Shown here: positions 8,661 to 17,811 of the stretch, piece by piece
How the letters are laid out: each line of letters begins with the position of its first letter
Position numbering within the stretch: the first letter of the stretch is position 1
From: Lentisphaerales bacterium
Lineage (GTDB): Bacteria; Verrucomicrobiota; Lentisphaeria; Lentisphaerales; Lentisphaeraceae
NCBI GenBank assembly: GCA_022446985.1
Contig: JAKVBD010000037.1
Span: forward strand, 1-49,489
Length of the DNA: 49,489 nt
Direction of reading: 5' to 3'
The notes under the pieces: model-generated
Databases searched by the model: none
What the model was told of the DNA's origin: nothing
The model's input: only the letters and a program-made list of their open reading frames with translations
Translations under genes and position numbers: made by a program

Positions 8661-11435
8661 TTAATCCAAAGTTATAGTTTCATCGAGGTTTAAAATTAGT
8701 TGAGCGACTGCCATGAATGCAGCTCTATCAGCTTTTTGAATATCTTCTTTTTGCTCATATTCACCAGCACTTAAGATATCGCTTGCAGCTTGAGCGTTAG
8801 ATTTATAAAAACAGAGGCGAGAGCTATATTCTTTGAGTAGTATTTTGACTTCCTGACTTTTGGCATCGCGGGCAGTTGCCTTACGGAAAGCTAAGCGAAT
8901 TTTATCTTTAATTGATCCTTTGCCAGAAAGTATATTTTCCGCAAAGACCCGAGCTGCTTCGACATACTGAACGTCATTTAAGAGGACGAGCGCCTGAAGA
9001 GGAGTGTTTGTCTGCCGGCGTCTGGCAATACAGGTTGTTCTGTCAGTGGCATCAAAAGTCACGCTGGACGGGTGTGGTGCTGTACGTCGCCAAAATGTAT
9101 ATAGGGTCTTTCTGTAAAGTTTATCGCCGTGATCATGCACAAATGGCATCTTAGAGGTTTTTTCTTTCCAGAGACCCGGAGGCTGATAAGGTTTAACTGG
9201 TGGGCCGCCAATTTCATTAACTAAAAGACCGCTAATCGCCAGAGCGTTGTCGCGAATCTGTTCTGCTGGAAGACGCATGCGCTGACCCCTGCTCAAAAAG
9301 ATGTTATCTCTATCGGCAGCTAGCTTTTCCTTTGTAAAAGTAGAGGATTGCTTAAATGTTGCAGACATGACCATTAGCTTCAGCATATGTTTGAGGTTCC
9401 AGCCACTCTCCATAAATTCGACTGCAAGCCAGTCTAGGAGTTCAGGGTGACTTGGCAGTTCACCTTGAAGACCAAAGTCTTCTGCAGTAGAAACAATGCC
9501 ACGACCAAAAACCAACTGCCAGTATCTGTTAATGACGACTCTGGCGGTTAAAGGATTCTCTTTATTAACAAGCCACTTGGCAAGTCCAAGACGATTAGCT
9601 TCATAACCTTTGAAGGACATAATGGCTTCAGGGACGCCAGCTTGAACTTCTTCAAGTTTCTTTTCGTAATCACCGCGATCCAGAATGTAAGTTTTACGAG
9701 GTTTGGAACGCTCTTTCATGACCATTGTTTTAGGAATTTCTTTATCTATCTTGTCCAATTCTTTTTGTAGCTTGGGAACTCTTGATGCTAAGTTAAGAGA
9801 GTCAGGCGTTCTCGCTTTCACTGTCAGGGCTTCAGCAAACTTTAGGTTGTACTCCTGGCTGATAATCTTATCAGCTTTGTCTTTCATTAAAATCTTTAGG
9901 CCTTTGTAGTGTTTTTTATGCTTCCTGGAAAGCTGCAGAGTGAAGCTTTTAAAGCTAACCGGCTGATCAAAAGTCAGTTTTATTGATGGGTTTTTGTCTT
10001 TGATTTCGATAAATGTAGTCTTGTCACCATCGAGAATCTTCTCAAGGCCTTTGGTTTCTTTAGAAGCTATAACTTTTGGTTGGCTTTTGAGCCCTTCAAA
10101 TGAAATGTCATTTAAGACAAGGTGCTTTTTATTTCCGTTAATAAGCAGCTCAATTTCGGTCACATTTTCAATTTGACTTTTCCATCCTGATGGTGAGTTT
10201 TCCAGATTTTTTAACTTCTTTTGAGCTTGAGCTAAAGATTTTTTAAGTTCCGTATGATCCTTGTTTTGTTCAGGAGAGGGTACTTGAACGAAAGGCGCCG
10301 CGGTCGCGAATTGTTTACCTCGTTCATCAATACTTCTGAAAAAAGCGGACATTTGGTAAAATTCGCTTTGCATAAGAGGATCGTATTTGTGGTCGTGACA
10401 CTGGCAACAATCCATGCTCATTCCCATGAAGGCGATTCCTGTCGTTTTAACTCGATCGGCGGCATAAAGAATGAGGTATTCTTCTTCGATGATACCGCCT
10501 TCATTTGAAGTCGGGTTGTTGCGGTAAAAGCCAGTAGCAACTTTTTGCTCAAGTGTGCTTTTGGGTAATAGGTCACCGGCTACCTGTTCTGTAATAAACT
10601 GATCAAATGGTTTGTTTTGATTGAAAGCATTTATAACCCAGTCGCGCCAGGGCCACATGCTGCGGTATTCATCTTCGAATAAACCTGAACTGTCTCCATA
10701 GCGTGCGATATCCAACCACTCTAAAGTGAGGCGCTCTGCAGTATCGGACTCAGCAAGGAACTTATCGGCGAATTTCTCATAAGCATGTGGTTCGCGATCT
10801 TTAAGGAAGTCATCAAGTTCTTCGACAGTGGGAGGAATACCTCTAAGAATAAGAGATAAACGACGCAATATTTTTTCTTTTGAAGCTTCAGGAGCAGGCG
10901 AAAGTTTTTCTTGAGTCATTTGCTTTGCAACAAAGGCATCGATAGCGTTATTTTGCCAATTTTTGAAATCAGTTGGAAGGGTTTGCTTTACAGGCTTTAC
11001 AAAAGCCCAGTGTTTTTCCCACTTGGCGCCTTGATTTACCCACTCTACAAGAAGCTCTTTTTCTTCTTTTGTCAGAGTTAGATGACTGTCAATTGGAGGC
11101 ATGATGTCGTCTTCGTCATCAGTCAGGATTCTTTGAATAACTGTACTGTTTTTGGCATCGCCTGGAATGATGGCGAAGCGGGCTTTTTTCTTAGCAGCTT
11201 CAACAGAAAGTGGTTTCAAGCCTCTTTTTTGTCTTTTCAGGGAATAGAGGTCGGCTTTTGCACTTTTTTCATCATCGAGACGCAGTCCGCCTTTTTGGCC
11301 TTCCTTTTCATCCGGTCCATGACAATGGTAGCACCTGTCAGCAAGGATGGGGCGGATTTCTTTATTAAAGCTGATTTCTTTTGCCGGTAAAGAAAAACTC
11401 AGTAAGAGAGTCAGTAGAGTTAAGGATTTAATCAT
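8661..11435 (-). CDS. PSCyt1-DUF1549-DUF1553 planctomycete-type cytochrome c protein
   Basis: A 924-residue secreted protein. After a signal peptide (about residues 1-18) comes the cytochrome domain with the haem motif CYHCHGP (Cys35, Cys38, His39) and a later DDIMPPIDSHLT segment that can supply the distal Met. The DUF1549 domain follows (about 155-370, with LEWLDIARYGDSSG and DCCQCHDHKYDP), and DUF1553 occupies the C-terminal third (NRYWQLVFGRGIVSTAEDFG, RRRQTNTPLQALVLLND). Between them is a lysine-rich region that may hold a beta-sandwich sugar-binding module. It leads the DUF1501 operon and is divergent from an AraC regulator. Its catalytic role is unproven. Confidence 0.88.
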   Translation of the reverse strand: MIKSLTLLTLLLSFSLPAKEISFNKEIRPILADRCYHCHGPDEKEGQKGGLRLDDEKSAKADLYSLKRQKRGLKPLSVEAAKKKARFAIIPGDAKNSTVIQRILTDDEDDIMPPIDSHLTLTKEEKELLVEWVNQGAKWEKHWAFVKPVKQTLPTDFKNWQNNAIDAFVAKQMTQEKLSPAPEASKEKILRRLSLILRGIPPTVEELDDFLKDREPHAYEKFADKFLAESDTAERLTLEWLDIARYGDSSGLFEDEYRSMWPWRDWVINAFNQNKPFDQFITEQVAGDLLPKSTLEQKVATGFYRNNPTSNEGGIIEEEYLILYAADRVKTTGIAFMGMSMDCCQCHDHKYDPLMQSEFYQMSAFFRSIDERGKQFATAAPFVQVPSPEQNKDHTELKKSLAQAQKKLKNLENSPSGWKSQIENVTEIELLINGNKKHLVLNDISFEGLKSQPKVIASKETKGLEKILDGDKTTFIEIKDKNPSIKLTFDQPVSFKSFTLQLSRKHKKHYKGLKILMKDKADKIISQEYNLKFAEALTVKARTPDSLNLASRVPKLQKELDKIDKEIPKTMVMKERSKPRKTYILDRGDYEKKLEEVQAGVPEAIMSFKGYEANRLGLAKWLVNKENPLTARVVINRYWQLVFGRGIVSTAEDFGLQGELPSHPELLDWLAVEFMESGWNLKHMLKLMVMSATFKQSSTFTKEKLAADRDNIFLSRGQRMRLPAEQIRDNALAISGLLVNEIGGPPVKPYQPPGLWKEKTSKMPFVHDHGDKLYRKTLYTFWRRTAPHPSSVTFDATDRTTCIARRRQTNTPLQALVLLNDVQYVEAARVFAENILSGKGSIKDKIRLAFRKATARDAKSQEVKILLKEYSSRLCFYKSNAQAASDILSAGEYEQKEDIQKADRAAFMAVAQLILNLDETITLD

Positions 11436-11473
11436 TCAAACACCTGTAAATTTCGCACAATGGCAAACTATGA

Positions 11474-11531
11474 TTCAATGATTGAAATTATACTGCTGGA
11501 AATCTCTTGAAAATAATTGTATATTTCTTGG
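11474..11531 (-). promoter_or_regulatory. Candidate AraC operator A, upstream of the PSCyt operon
   Basis: Read on the minus strand, this begins CCAAGAAATATACAATT (11531-11515) and ends with the perfect palindrome TTCAATCATTGAA (11486-11474). The first block starts 96 bases before the PSCyt start codon. The same block, spacing and a related palindrome recur upstream of the prepilin operon at 14466-14524. The site lies 25 bases upstream of the araC-like TTG start, so it could also serve autoregulation. Confidence 0.6.
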
Positions 11532-11555
11532 GTCTGTGATATGGAGCGATGAAAG

Positions 11556-12365
11556 TTGATTAATGATATTCTGAAATTTTGTACTTACCGCTTTTGCTTT
11601 GGTAGCTATATAAATCTGAATACTAAGTGGCGTTGTGAGGGTAAGTTCCTCACAGAGGATCACCTTTATTGTATTCGGAAGGGATATGCAGAGTTTACTA
11701 TTGAAGGTAAGGCCTATGTGCTTGAACCGGGCAAGTCGTACTTATTTCCTACCAACCGTTATATTACCTATCGCTGTCCGGAGGAGTTTTCTTTAGATTG
11801 GTTTCACTTTCATGTCAGGATCTTTGATACGATTGATTTACTCGATCACATTGATTGCCCTTATGAGTTACCGATTAGCTATGAAGGTTTATCTGGTATG
11901 CTTTACAAGAGACTTTTTCAGTTGGATCAAAGTGATTGTTCTCAAAAAGAATTAGAGATGCCGGCGATCATTCAGCAGCTTTGCTCTCCTTTTTTAGCGC
12001 AGGCTACGGTCAGTAAAGAAAGTCAGACTTTTCTGAAGTTGGAGCCTGCTCTTAAATACATAGAAAGACACCTTGATATACCGATACGAGTAGCTGAGTT
12101 GGCAGCTGTATGTGAGTATGAAGAGAGTTACTTTGCAGACCTCTTTTCGAAAACAGTCGGGTTGCCTCCTGCAAAGTATATTTTTAAAAGGAAGATGGAG
12201 AAGGCAAAAGCCTTGCTTGCTGCAGGTTTTAAGGTGGATGATTTACGTAAGTCTTTAGGGTTTTACGATATGTCACACTTCTCGAGATCTTTTAAGAAGT
12301 TTACCGGAATGACGGCAAAGCAATATAAAAAGCATGCAGAAAGTGGAGTAAAGGTTCCGGGCTGA
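11556..12365 (+). CDS. AraC family transcriptional regulator
   Basis: A 269-residue regulator. Residues 1 to about 150 form a cupin-like sensor domain (FTIEGKAYVLEPGKSYLFP). Residues about 165-265 form the double helix-turn-helix domain (VAELAAVCEYEESYFADLFS, then MSHFSRSFKKFTGMTAKQYK). The start is a TTG with GGAG nine bases upstream; no in-frame ATG lies near the natural N-terminus. It is transcribed away from the PSCyt-DUF1501 operon and points towards the prepilin-sulfatase block. Regulators of this kind usually sense sugars. The likely targets are the two flanking operons that share an upstream element, possibly including itself. Confidence 0.88.
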   Translation: MINDILKFCTYRFCFGSYINLNTKWRCEGKFLTEDHLYCIRKGYAEFTIEGKAYVLEPGKSYLFPTNRYITYRCPEEFSLDWFHFHVRIFDTIDLLDHIDCPYELPISYEGLSGMLYKRLFQLDQSDCSQKELEMPAIIQQLCSPFLAQATVSKESQTFLKLEPALKYIERHLDIPIRVAELAAVCEYEESYFADLFSKTVGLPPAKYIFKRKMEKAKALLAAGFKVDDLRKSLGFYDMSHFSRSFKKFTGMTAKQYKKHAESGVKVPG

Positions 12366-13038
12366 TTAGTAGAAGCCCCAGCGGTCAGGGTCGACATCAG
12401 CTCCACCTAAGATGGTGTTGAACTCAAGTGGAAAGGTATGGGGGTAGCATGCATATCCAGCCATAAAATATTTATTTTTCTGCGCTCTCCCCAGTCATGT
12501 CAGCGACTTCTCATGTCATTTCAGGAGCGGTTGCGGTACAGAGGGAAGTCACCAATTAGTATTTTTCTGTTTGTGTCGCTGAAATAGTTTATGCTGCGGG
12601 TTTCCTGGCCCATTTTTGTAACTATCCAGTCTATGCCAAAAACTTTGCGTTGGTATGACGATATTTAGCTTGTCCCGTAAGATTCATAGCAGCTGATTTG
12701 TTGTGTAGAGCGTCGCCTATATCAGATGGATATTCGGCAATTTTTCCGGTGTCAACTCACAGGTTGAGAAGTCTGTCTTGAGCAAGGTCATCAGGTTTAT
12801 TGGGGTTGGCCCCGAGAGATTTCTGCCATCCTTTTTGGTATTTGAGATGGCCAGAGTGTTCATCTCCTTAAAAGGAACAGGCAATGCTAATTTGTTTAAG
12901 GTTATTTATACAGATAGATCCATTTGTTTTTAAGCGGGCTTTGGCAATGCATGGTATCATAAGAGACATAAGAATGATTATGATGGCAATGGTTGCTAAT
13001 AACTCGATAAGAGTGAAGGGTGTTTGCATTTTTCTCAT
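12366..13038 (-). pseudogene. Decayed third copy of the tandem prepilin-like array
   Basis: Starts at an ATG overlapping the TAA of the preceding copy (TAATG at 13038) and encodes the prepilin motif TPFTLIELLATIAIIIILMS. An in-frame TAA ends the open stretch at 12868. The same frame continues with GDEHSGHLKYQKGW and RLLNL, then a TGA, and shifts frame near 12650. It recovers as RKILIGDFPLYRNRS and RKINILWLDMHATP, shifts again, and finishes DPDRWGFY at 12366. The intact neighbours have the same landmarks in the same order, so this is a full-length copy with several stops and at least two frameshifts. Its stop abuts the araC-like gene tail to tail. Confidence 0.82.
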
Positions 13039-13694
13039 TAATAAAATCCCCAGATACCAGCATCTGGAGTAGACCAAAGTGCGATTGAGTTAAAAGCAGA
13101 GGGAAAAGTGAAAGGCTTAGCATGCATATCGAGCCAGAGAATGTTGACTTTGCGGTTGGCTCCATTTGAGTGCCAGCGTGCACGGCTGTCGGCCCAATCG
13201 CGGTTGGTGTGCAGGGGGAAGTCGCCAAGGAGTATTTTTTGGACAGGATTGTCGAATTCAGCCACTCTTCTTGGGTTGCCATTAGAGGTGACCCATGATA
13301 TGCTAAAAGTATTATGGGCAAAGGACGCAATATAACTTGTGCCATAAGAATCGTAGGAATTGTCTTTATTGTGCAGAGGGTCACCCAGGTCACTGGGGCA
13401 TTCGGCAATTTTTCTGGTATCAACATAAATGTTAAGAAGCCTGCCATTGTTGAGACTATCTGGATTATTTGGATCTGCTCCTAAAGCATCGTGCCAGCTA
13501 TTTTGCCAGTTGAACTGATCATTGTGGTCATCGGTATAAAGTGTATAAATCAGGCCAATTTGCTTCTGGTTGTTTAGACATATGGCTTTTCTGCCTTCGC
13601 CTCTGGCTTTTTGAAGTGAAGGAAGCATGATTGAAGTCAAAATACCAATAATAGATATGACAACTAAAAGCTCTATGAGAGTGAACTTTTTCAC
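13038..13694 (-). CDS. Prepilin-like protein, tandem copy 2
   Basis: A 218-residue protein from a GTG start at 13694. The N-terminal KKFTLIELLVVISIIGILTS is the type IV prepilin/pseudopilin signal: a short positive leader, FTLIE with Glu at mature position 5, then the hydrophobic helix. The C-terminal globular domain has RLLNIYVDTRKIAECPSDLG, KILLGDFPLHTNRDWADSR and NILWLDMHAKPF, ending GIWGFY. It is the same length as copy 3 and shares most landmarks with it, showing recent tandem duplication. Such proteins are very numerous in Lentisphaerae beside sulfatase genes. Their role (surface fibre or polysaccharide binding) is not established. Confidence 0.85.
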   Translation of the reverse strand: MKKFTLIELLVVISIIGILTSIMLPSLQKARGEGRKAICLNNQKQIGLIYTLYTDDHNDQFNWQNSWHDALGADPNNPDSLNNGRLLNIYVDTRKIAECPSDLGDPLHNKDNSYDSYGTSYIASFAHNTFSISWVTSNGNPRRVAEFDNPVQKILLGDFPLHTNRDWADSRARWHSNGANRKVNILWLDMHAKPFTFPSAFNSIALWSTPDAGIWGFY

Positions 13695-13768
13695 ACTTCC
13701 TATTCCCGTTTGTTTAATTCCTAAACCATATTCAATAAGAAGGGCGAGAAAGAGAGAAGCAAGTTTTT

Positions 13769-14425
13769 TTAGTAAAATCCCCAGGTGTCCGGGTTCGGAT
13801 AGTCACCATGTGCTCTGGAATTATAATTGGCTGGAAAGCTAAAGAATTCTGCATGCATATCCATAAAAAGCATGTTAGTTCGTCTTTGATTTCCTTTCCA
13901 GTGCCACTTTGTTCGTGCATCGTTCCAGTTCCTGTTTGTCCACATGCTGAAGTCCGCAGTAAGGATTTTCTTTGTTGGAGTGTCGAAATCCATGATGCTC
14001 TTTGGTGACGTGTTGCTAGTGACTGATTCAACCCCAAAGGCGTTATGATTATATGGGGTTATATAGCTAGTGCCAAATGTTTTATAACAGCTGTTATTAT
14101 TGCTAAGTGCATCCCCAAGATCTCCAGGGCATTCTGCTAAAGTTCTAGTGTCTACATAAAGGTTAAGCAGCCTTTCTTTTGCAAGGCTGTCGGGATTGTT
14201 TGGGTTCCTTCCCATGGCTGAGTGCCAGCCCCATTGTAGGTTAATTTTGGTGCTGTGGTTATCGATATAAATTGTGTAGGCGAGCCCAATTTGTTTCAGA
14301 TTTGAAAGACAGACAGTTCTTCTGCTTGTTTCTCTTGTTTTGGAAAGGGAGGGTAAGAGTAGGGAAATTAAAATGCCGATAATTGAAATAATGACCAACA
14401 TTTCGATAAGGGTAAATTTTTTCAT
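13769..14425 (-). CDS. Prepilin-like protein, tandem copy 3 (operon leader)
   Basis: A 218-residue protein starting at the ATG at 14425; an upstream extension to 14593 is possible but would bury the prepilin motif. The N-terminus [20 protein letters not shown] is the prepilin signal. [38 protein letters not shown] and [12 protein letters not shown] match copy 2, and it ends PDTWGFY. It is the first gene of a minus-strand run of three copies. The upstream region carries the element shared with the PSCyt operon, so regulation by the neighbouring AraC protein is likely. It is divergent from the sulfatase. Confidence 0.85.
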   Translation of the reverse strand: MKKFTLIEMLVIISIIGILISLLLPSLSKTRETSRRTVCLSNLKQIGLAYTIYIDNHSTKINLQWGWHSAMGRNPNNPDSLAKERLLNLYVDTRTLAECPGDLGDALSNNNSCYKTFGTSYITPYNHNAFGVESVTSNTSPKSIMDFDTPTKKILTADFSMWTNRNWNDARTKWHWKGNQRRTNMLFMDMHAEFFSFPANYNSRAHGDYPNPDTWGFY

Positions 14426-14465
14426 CGATAGATACTCACACATTAAACATACAGTAAAACAATCT

Positions 14466-14524
14466 ATTTCATTCATTGAAATCACCAGGGTATGGAAAGG
14501 TGAAAAAAATTGTATATTTCTTGG
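14466..14524 (-). promoter_or_regulatory. Candidate AraC operator B, upstream of the prepilin array
   Basis: On the minus strand it begins CCAAGAAATATACAATT (14524-14508), identical over 17 bases to operator A. It is followed by TTTTTCA, and about 33 bases on comes the inverted repeat ATTTCA-N5-TGAAAT (14482-14466). The first block starts 99 bases before the prepilin start codon, against 96 for operator A. It lies in the gap shared with the divergent sulfatase gene, so it may control both. Confidence 0.6.
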
Positions 14525-14685
14525 CGCGTGAAGATAATATTCAAATATTAGATGAAAATGTTCTAAGTTGAGTTTCATGAAGTCTTTTGGCAATTCCTGT
14601 CACTTTTCAAAAGCAGTTTCGTAATATCAGTGCTTATCAATCTATGTATTGATATAATGATGTTATCAAACAAGGTGTGCTATTA

Positions 14686-16260
14686 ATGAAAAAAATATTT
14701 ATGTGTGTTCTCGCGGCGTTTGCTTTGACTGCAGTTGCCGAAAAACCAAATATCCTTTTCATCTTTACAGATGATCATGCAACTCAGGCAGTCAGTGCTT
14801 ATGGCGGTCGTTTAAAAGATGTTGCTCCGACTCCTCATTTAGACAGTATAGCTAAGGAAGGGATGTTATTTAAGAGATGTATGGTGACAAACTCGATCTG
14901 TGGGCCTAGCCGAGCTACTATTCTTACTGGAAAGTACAGTCACTTGAATGGCTTTATGACCAATGAAACTACCAGATTCGACGGCTCACAGCAGACTTTC
15001 CCCAAATTGCTTCAAAAGCTTGGTTATCAAACTTCGGTTATAGGTAAATGGCACTTAGGTAGTGAGCCAACGGGTTTTGATCACTGGGAAGTTTTACCGG
15101 GTCAGGGGAGTTACTACAATCCTGACTTCAAAACTCCAAACGGTAAAATTAAGGTTGAAGGTTACTGTACTGAAGTAGTGACCGATAAAGCTTTAAAATG
15201 GTTGCATCAGCAACGCGATAAGTCAAAGCCTTTCATGCTTATGATGCAACATAAAGCACCGCATCGCGATTGGTCCCCAGCTATAAAGTACTTGAATGCC
15301 TATGATGATGTGACGATTCCAGAACCGGATACTCTTTTTGATTCTTATGAAGGTCGTGGCCGTGCTGCCAAAGAGCAGGATATGACGATTCATGTGACAA
15401 TGCAGATGGCCAGTGACTTGAAAGTAAAAGAGTTTGATAGGAAGGGGAGGTTGGCAAGAAAGTTAAAGCGTATGACTCCTGAACAATTAAAAGCCTGGGA
15501 TGCCGCTTATGGACCAAAAAATGCCAGGTTGATAAAAGATAAACCGAAAGGTAAAGATCTTATTCGTTGGAAGTATCAGCGTTACCTTAAAGATTACCTC
15601 CGCTGCATTAAGTCAGTTGATGAAAGTGCCGGTCGTGTTCTAAAATATCTCAAAGAAAATGACCTTGAGAAAAATACCGTAGTTATTTACTCATCTGATC
15701 AGGGTTTTTATCTTGGAGAGCACGGTTGGTTTGATAAGCGCTTTATGTATGATGAGTCTTATAGAACTCCATTGTTAATTAAATGGCCGGGAAAAGTGAA
15801 GCCGGGTTCAATCAATTCACAGTTAGTTTCAAATCTTGATTTTGCTCAGACATTTCTCGAAATTGCTGGTGCAGAGCAGCCAAAAGATATGCAGGGAATG
15901 AGCCTTGTACCAATTCTTAAGGGTCAGACTGTTCAGAACTGGCGTAAAACTCACTACTATCACTATTACGAATTCCCAGGTTGGCACATGGTTCAGCGTC
16001 ACGAAGGTGTTTATGACGGCCGCTATAAGTTGATGTATTTCTATGATATCGATGAATGGGAACTGTATGACCTACACTCTGATCCAAAAGAAATGAAGAA
16101 TCAGTACAATAATCCAGAGTTCGCTGCAGAAGTTAAGAGATTAAAAGAAGAGTTAAATAGTTTAAGAGCGGAGCACAAAGTTCCAGAGAATGTGATTAAG
16201 GATGTTTCGAATCCAGATAAGAAGTATGTCTTTAATGATAAGCCAGAAGGTTTTGAGTAG
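14686..16260 (+). CDS. Sulfatase (Cys-type, formylglycine-dependent), secreted
   Basis: A 524-residue family S1 sulfatase that hydrolyses sulfate esters, probably of marine polysaccharides. A signal peptide covers about residues 1-18. Metal ligands are Asp29-Asp30 in FTDDH. The formylglycine precursor is Cys72 in [13 protein letters not shown], the canonical C-x-P-S-R. Further active-site motifs are IGKWHLG, HKAPH and [17 protein letters not shown]. The ATG at 14686 has AAGG ten bases upstream; the GTG at 14677 is too close to that site. A formylglycine-generating or anSME enzyme is needed and is not in this window. A strong terminator follows at 16362. The sugar substrate cannot be told from sequence. 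Confidence 0.92.
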   Translation: MKKIFMCVLAAFALTAVAEKPNILFIFTDDHATQAVSAYGGRLKDVAPTPHLDSIAKEGMLFKRCMVTNSICGPSRATILTGKYSHLNGFMTNETTRFDGSQQTFPKLLQKLGYQTSVIGKWHLGSEPTGFDHWEVLPGQGSYYNPDFKTPNGKIKVEGYCTEVVTDKALKWLHQQRDKSKPFMLMMQHKAPHRDWSPAIKYLNAYDDVTIPEPDTLFDSYEGRGRAAKEQDMTIHVTMQMASDLKVKEFDRKGRLARKLKRMTPEQLKAWDAAYGPKNARLIKDKPKGKDLIRWKYQRYLKDYLRCIKSVDESAGRVLKYLKENDLEKNTVVIYSSDQGFYLGEHGWFDKRFMYDESYRTPLLIKWPGKVKPGSINSQLVSNLDFAQTFLEIAGAEQPKDMQGMSLVPILKGQTVQNWRKTHYYHYYEFPGWHMVQRHEGVYDGRYKLMYFYDIDEWELYDLHSDPKEMKNQYNNPEFAAEVKRLKEELNSLRAEHKVPENVIKDVSNPDKKYVFNDKPEGFE

Positions 16261-16361
16261 ATCAAGGTCTCAGATGCTTCGCTTCACAGGTTTCAGGGAT
16301 GTGATCTGGCAGAAAAGGGGCTCTGATACCTTGTCGGTTTGAAGGCTAGACGACTAAAAAT

Positions 16362-16391
16362 AAAAAGCCCTAGGTTTTAAGGGCTTTTTGC
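16362..16391 (+). terminator. Rho-independent terminator after the sulfatase
   Basis: AAAAAGCCCT, a short loop, then AAGGGCTTTTTG. The stem is flanked by A and T runs, so it can work in both directions, also serving the zinc-ribbon gene arriving on the minus strand. Confidence 0.8.
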
Positions 16392-16404
16392 TTATTTGAA
16401 GATC

Positions 16405-16689
16405 TCAGTCATTCTCTGAAAAAGACTCAGACTCTTTGTGATCGGTTAAAAGTTCAAGTTCTGCTTTAATCAAGTAGACTCCGGCACAGTTGCCACACTT
16501 ATCTACCAGGATTCCTTCGAGTTTCACTTTTTTCATATCCTCTCCACACTTCGGGCACTTCATCCATTGTAGCTCTTTTCAAGAGCTTTTCTGGTAGCGG
16601 CTCGTGCTTCGCGGACAGTTTCGATTTTCTGCTTCATAGAAGTATTTTTCTTCCATGTCGTAGCCAGACTCGCTGACAAAATTGCTCAT
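16405..16689 (-). pseudogene. zf-TFIIB zinc-ribbon protein gene, broken by two frameshifts
   Basis: A perfect AGGAGG ribosome site precedes the ATG at 16689, which opens MSNFVSESGYDMEEKYFYEA. The sense then passes to another frame as QKIETVREARAATRKALEKSY (about 16635-16575), and finally to a third as WMKCPKCGEDMKKV, ending at 16405. The last segment has the C-P-x-C...C-x-x-C zinc ribbon (CPKC and CGNC), followed by GVYLIKAELELL, typical of PF13453. Known relatives join an acidic EEKYFYE-type N-terminus to this ribbon in one protein. If the frameshifts are real only the 52-residue ribbon could be made, from the ATG at 16563. It follows the universal stress gene. Confidence 0.72.
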
Positions 16690-17557
16690 ATTCGCCTCCT
16701 GGGTTAATCTCGTAATCATGATAGAACATGGTGCTTTGCGTAGTACATGACTGCTGTTACTACCGAGGAACAGTCTTGTTATGGCGCTGTTCCCACTGGC
16801 TCCTATGACTAGAAGTTCAGTGTTTTCGGTTTTCGCAAAGTCGCATATTTCAAATGCCGGCTTTCCTTTTCGAACATGACAGTTGATGGTGATATCTATA
16901 CTGTCTCGAATCTTTTGAGTAGCTTGCAAAAGGTTTGCTTTAACGATCGTGAGAGTGACATCTTCTCCTGCATTTTTAAAAGTCTTGTAGGCACTTTCTT
17001 GAATGAAGTGAAGTATGTCGAGCTCAGCATTCATAAGTCTGTCAATGTTCACCGTTTTTTCTAAGGTGGCATCTGCGCTTTCTGTAAAATCGTAGGCACA
17101 GAGAATTTTATGAATGTCACCTTGTTTCAGAGGATTGATGACCATGACATTTTGCTTTGCTAAGCGAGTCACTTTTTCTGTTGTAGAACCAATAAGGTTC
17201 TCTAAGATAAAATGTTCACCAACTCCGACGATGATCGCACAAGCGCCGATTTTGTCAGCAGCATTGCAGATAACTTCGTAGGCCTTGCCACTGTTGGTGA
17301 TTTTATTATTAACTTTCACACCAGCGGCTTTGAAGGTTTCTTTTTGCTCATCTATCCGCTTATTGATCTTGTTGTAGCAGTCTTCACGGAATTGCTTCTC
17401 GTTGTATGGATAATACGGTAATACGGGTAGTAAGGGATGTACTCTATGGCATAAACCAGAGTGGTTTCGGCTTCTAGCCGCTTGGCAAAAACGATTGCTT
17501 TGCACATGCCTGTGAATTGCTTTCTCTGAAGTCTGCAGCGACTAGTAGTTATTTCAT
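16690..17557 (-). pseudogene. Tandem-domain universal stress protein gene, N-terminus disrupted
   Basis: An AAAGGAGA site precedes ATG AAA TAA, so the third codon is a stop (17549-17551). The frame continues LLVAADFRESNSQACAK, then shifts to AIVFAKRLEAETTLVYAIEY, then shifts again near 17415 (one base short in CCGTATTAC-CGTATTATCC) into PYYPYNEKQFREDCY. From there two UspA domains are intact: the first ends IGSTTEKVTRLAKQNVMVIN, and the second has GASGNSAITRLFLGSNSS, an ATP-binding G-x2-G-x9-GS motif. At the 3' end the frame reads through into the zinc-ribbon gene without a stop, suggesting another indel. A 308-residue frame ending at 16579 is therefore a composite. Confidence 0.75.
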
Positions 17558-17811
17558 TTTCGGCCTCTCCTTTGTTTCGTTACATCTATTATGATATGCA
17601 AAGTCATATTTGTGTTTTTTATTCTTAAGTTATTGAATTTAAGATGAATATGACTTTGTAGAGGTTGTGGCATATCCGTTTTTGGATGGTCGCACAAGGA
17701 GGTTATTGACGGGAGTTATTTTATCTCTTATTTTGAGCTTATTGTAACATTCGGAGTGTGGGCGACTTATTTACTTTAGTGTATGTGTTGTGCAAAAAAA
17801 CAGGAGTGTTT

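Noticed and set aside
12902..13447. A 181-residue minus-strand open frame
   Set aside because: It is an out-of-phase reading of the prepilin copies, without the prepilin signal.
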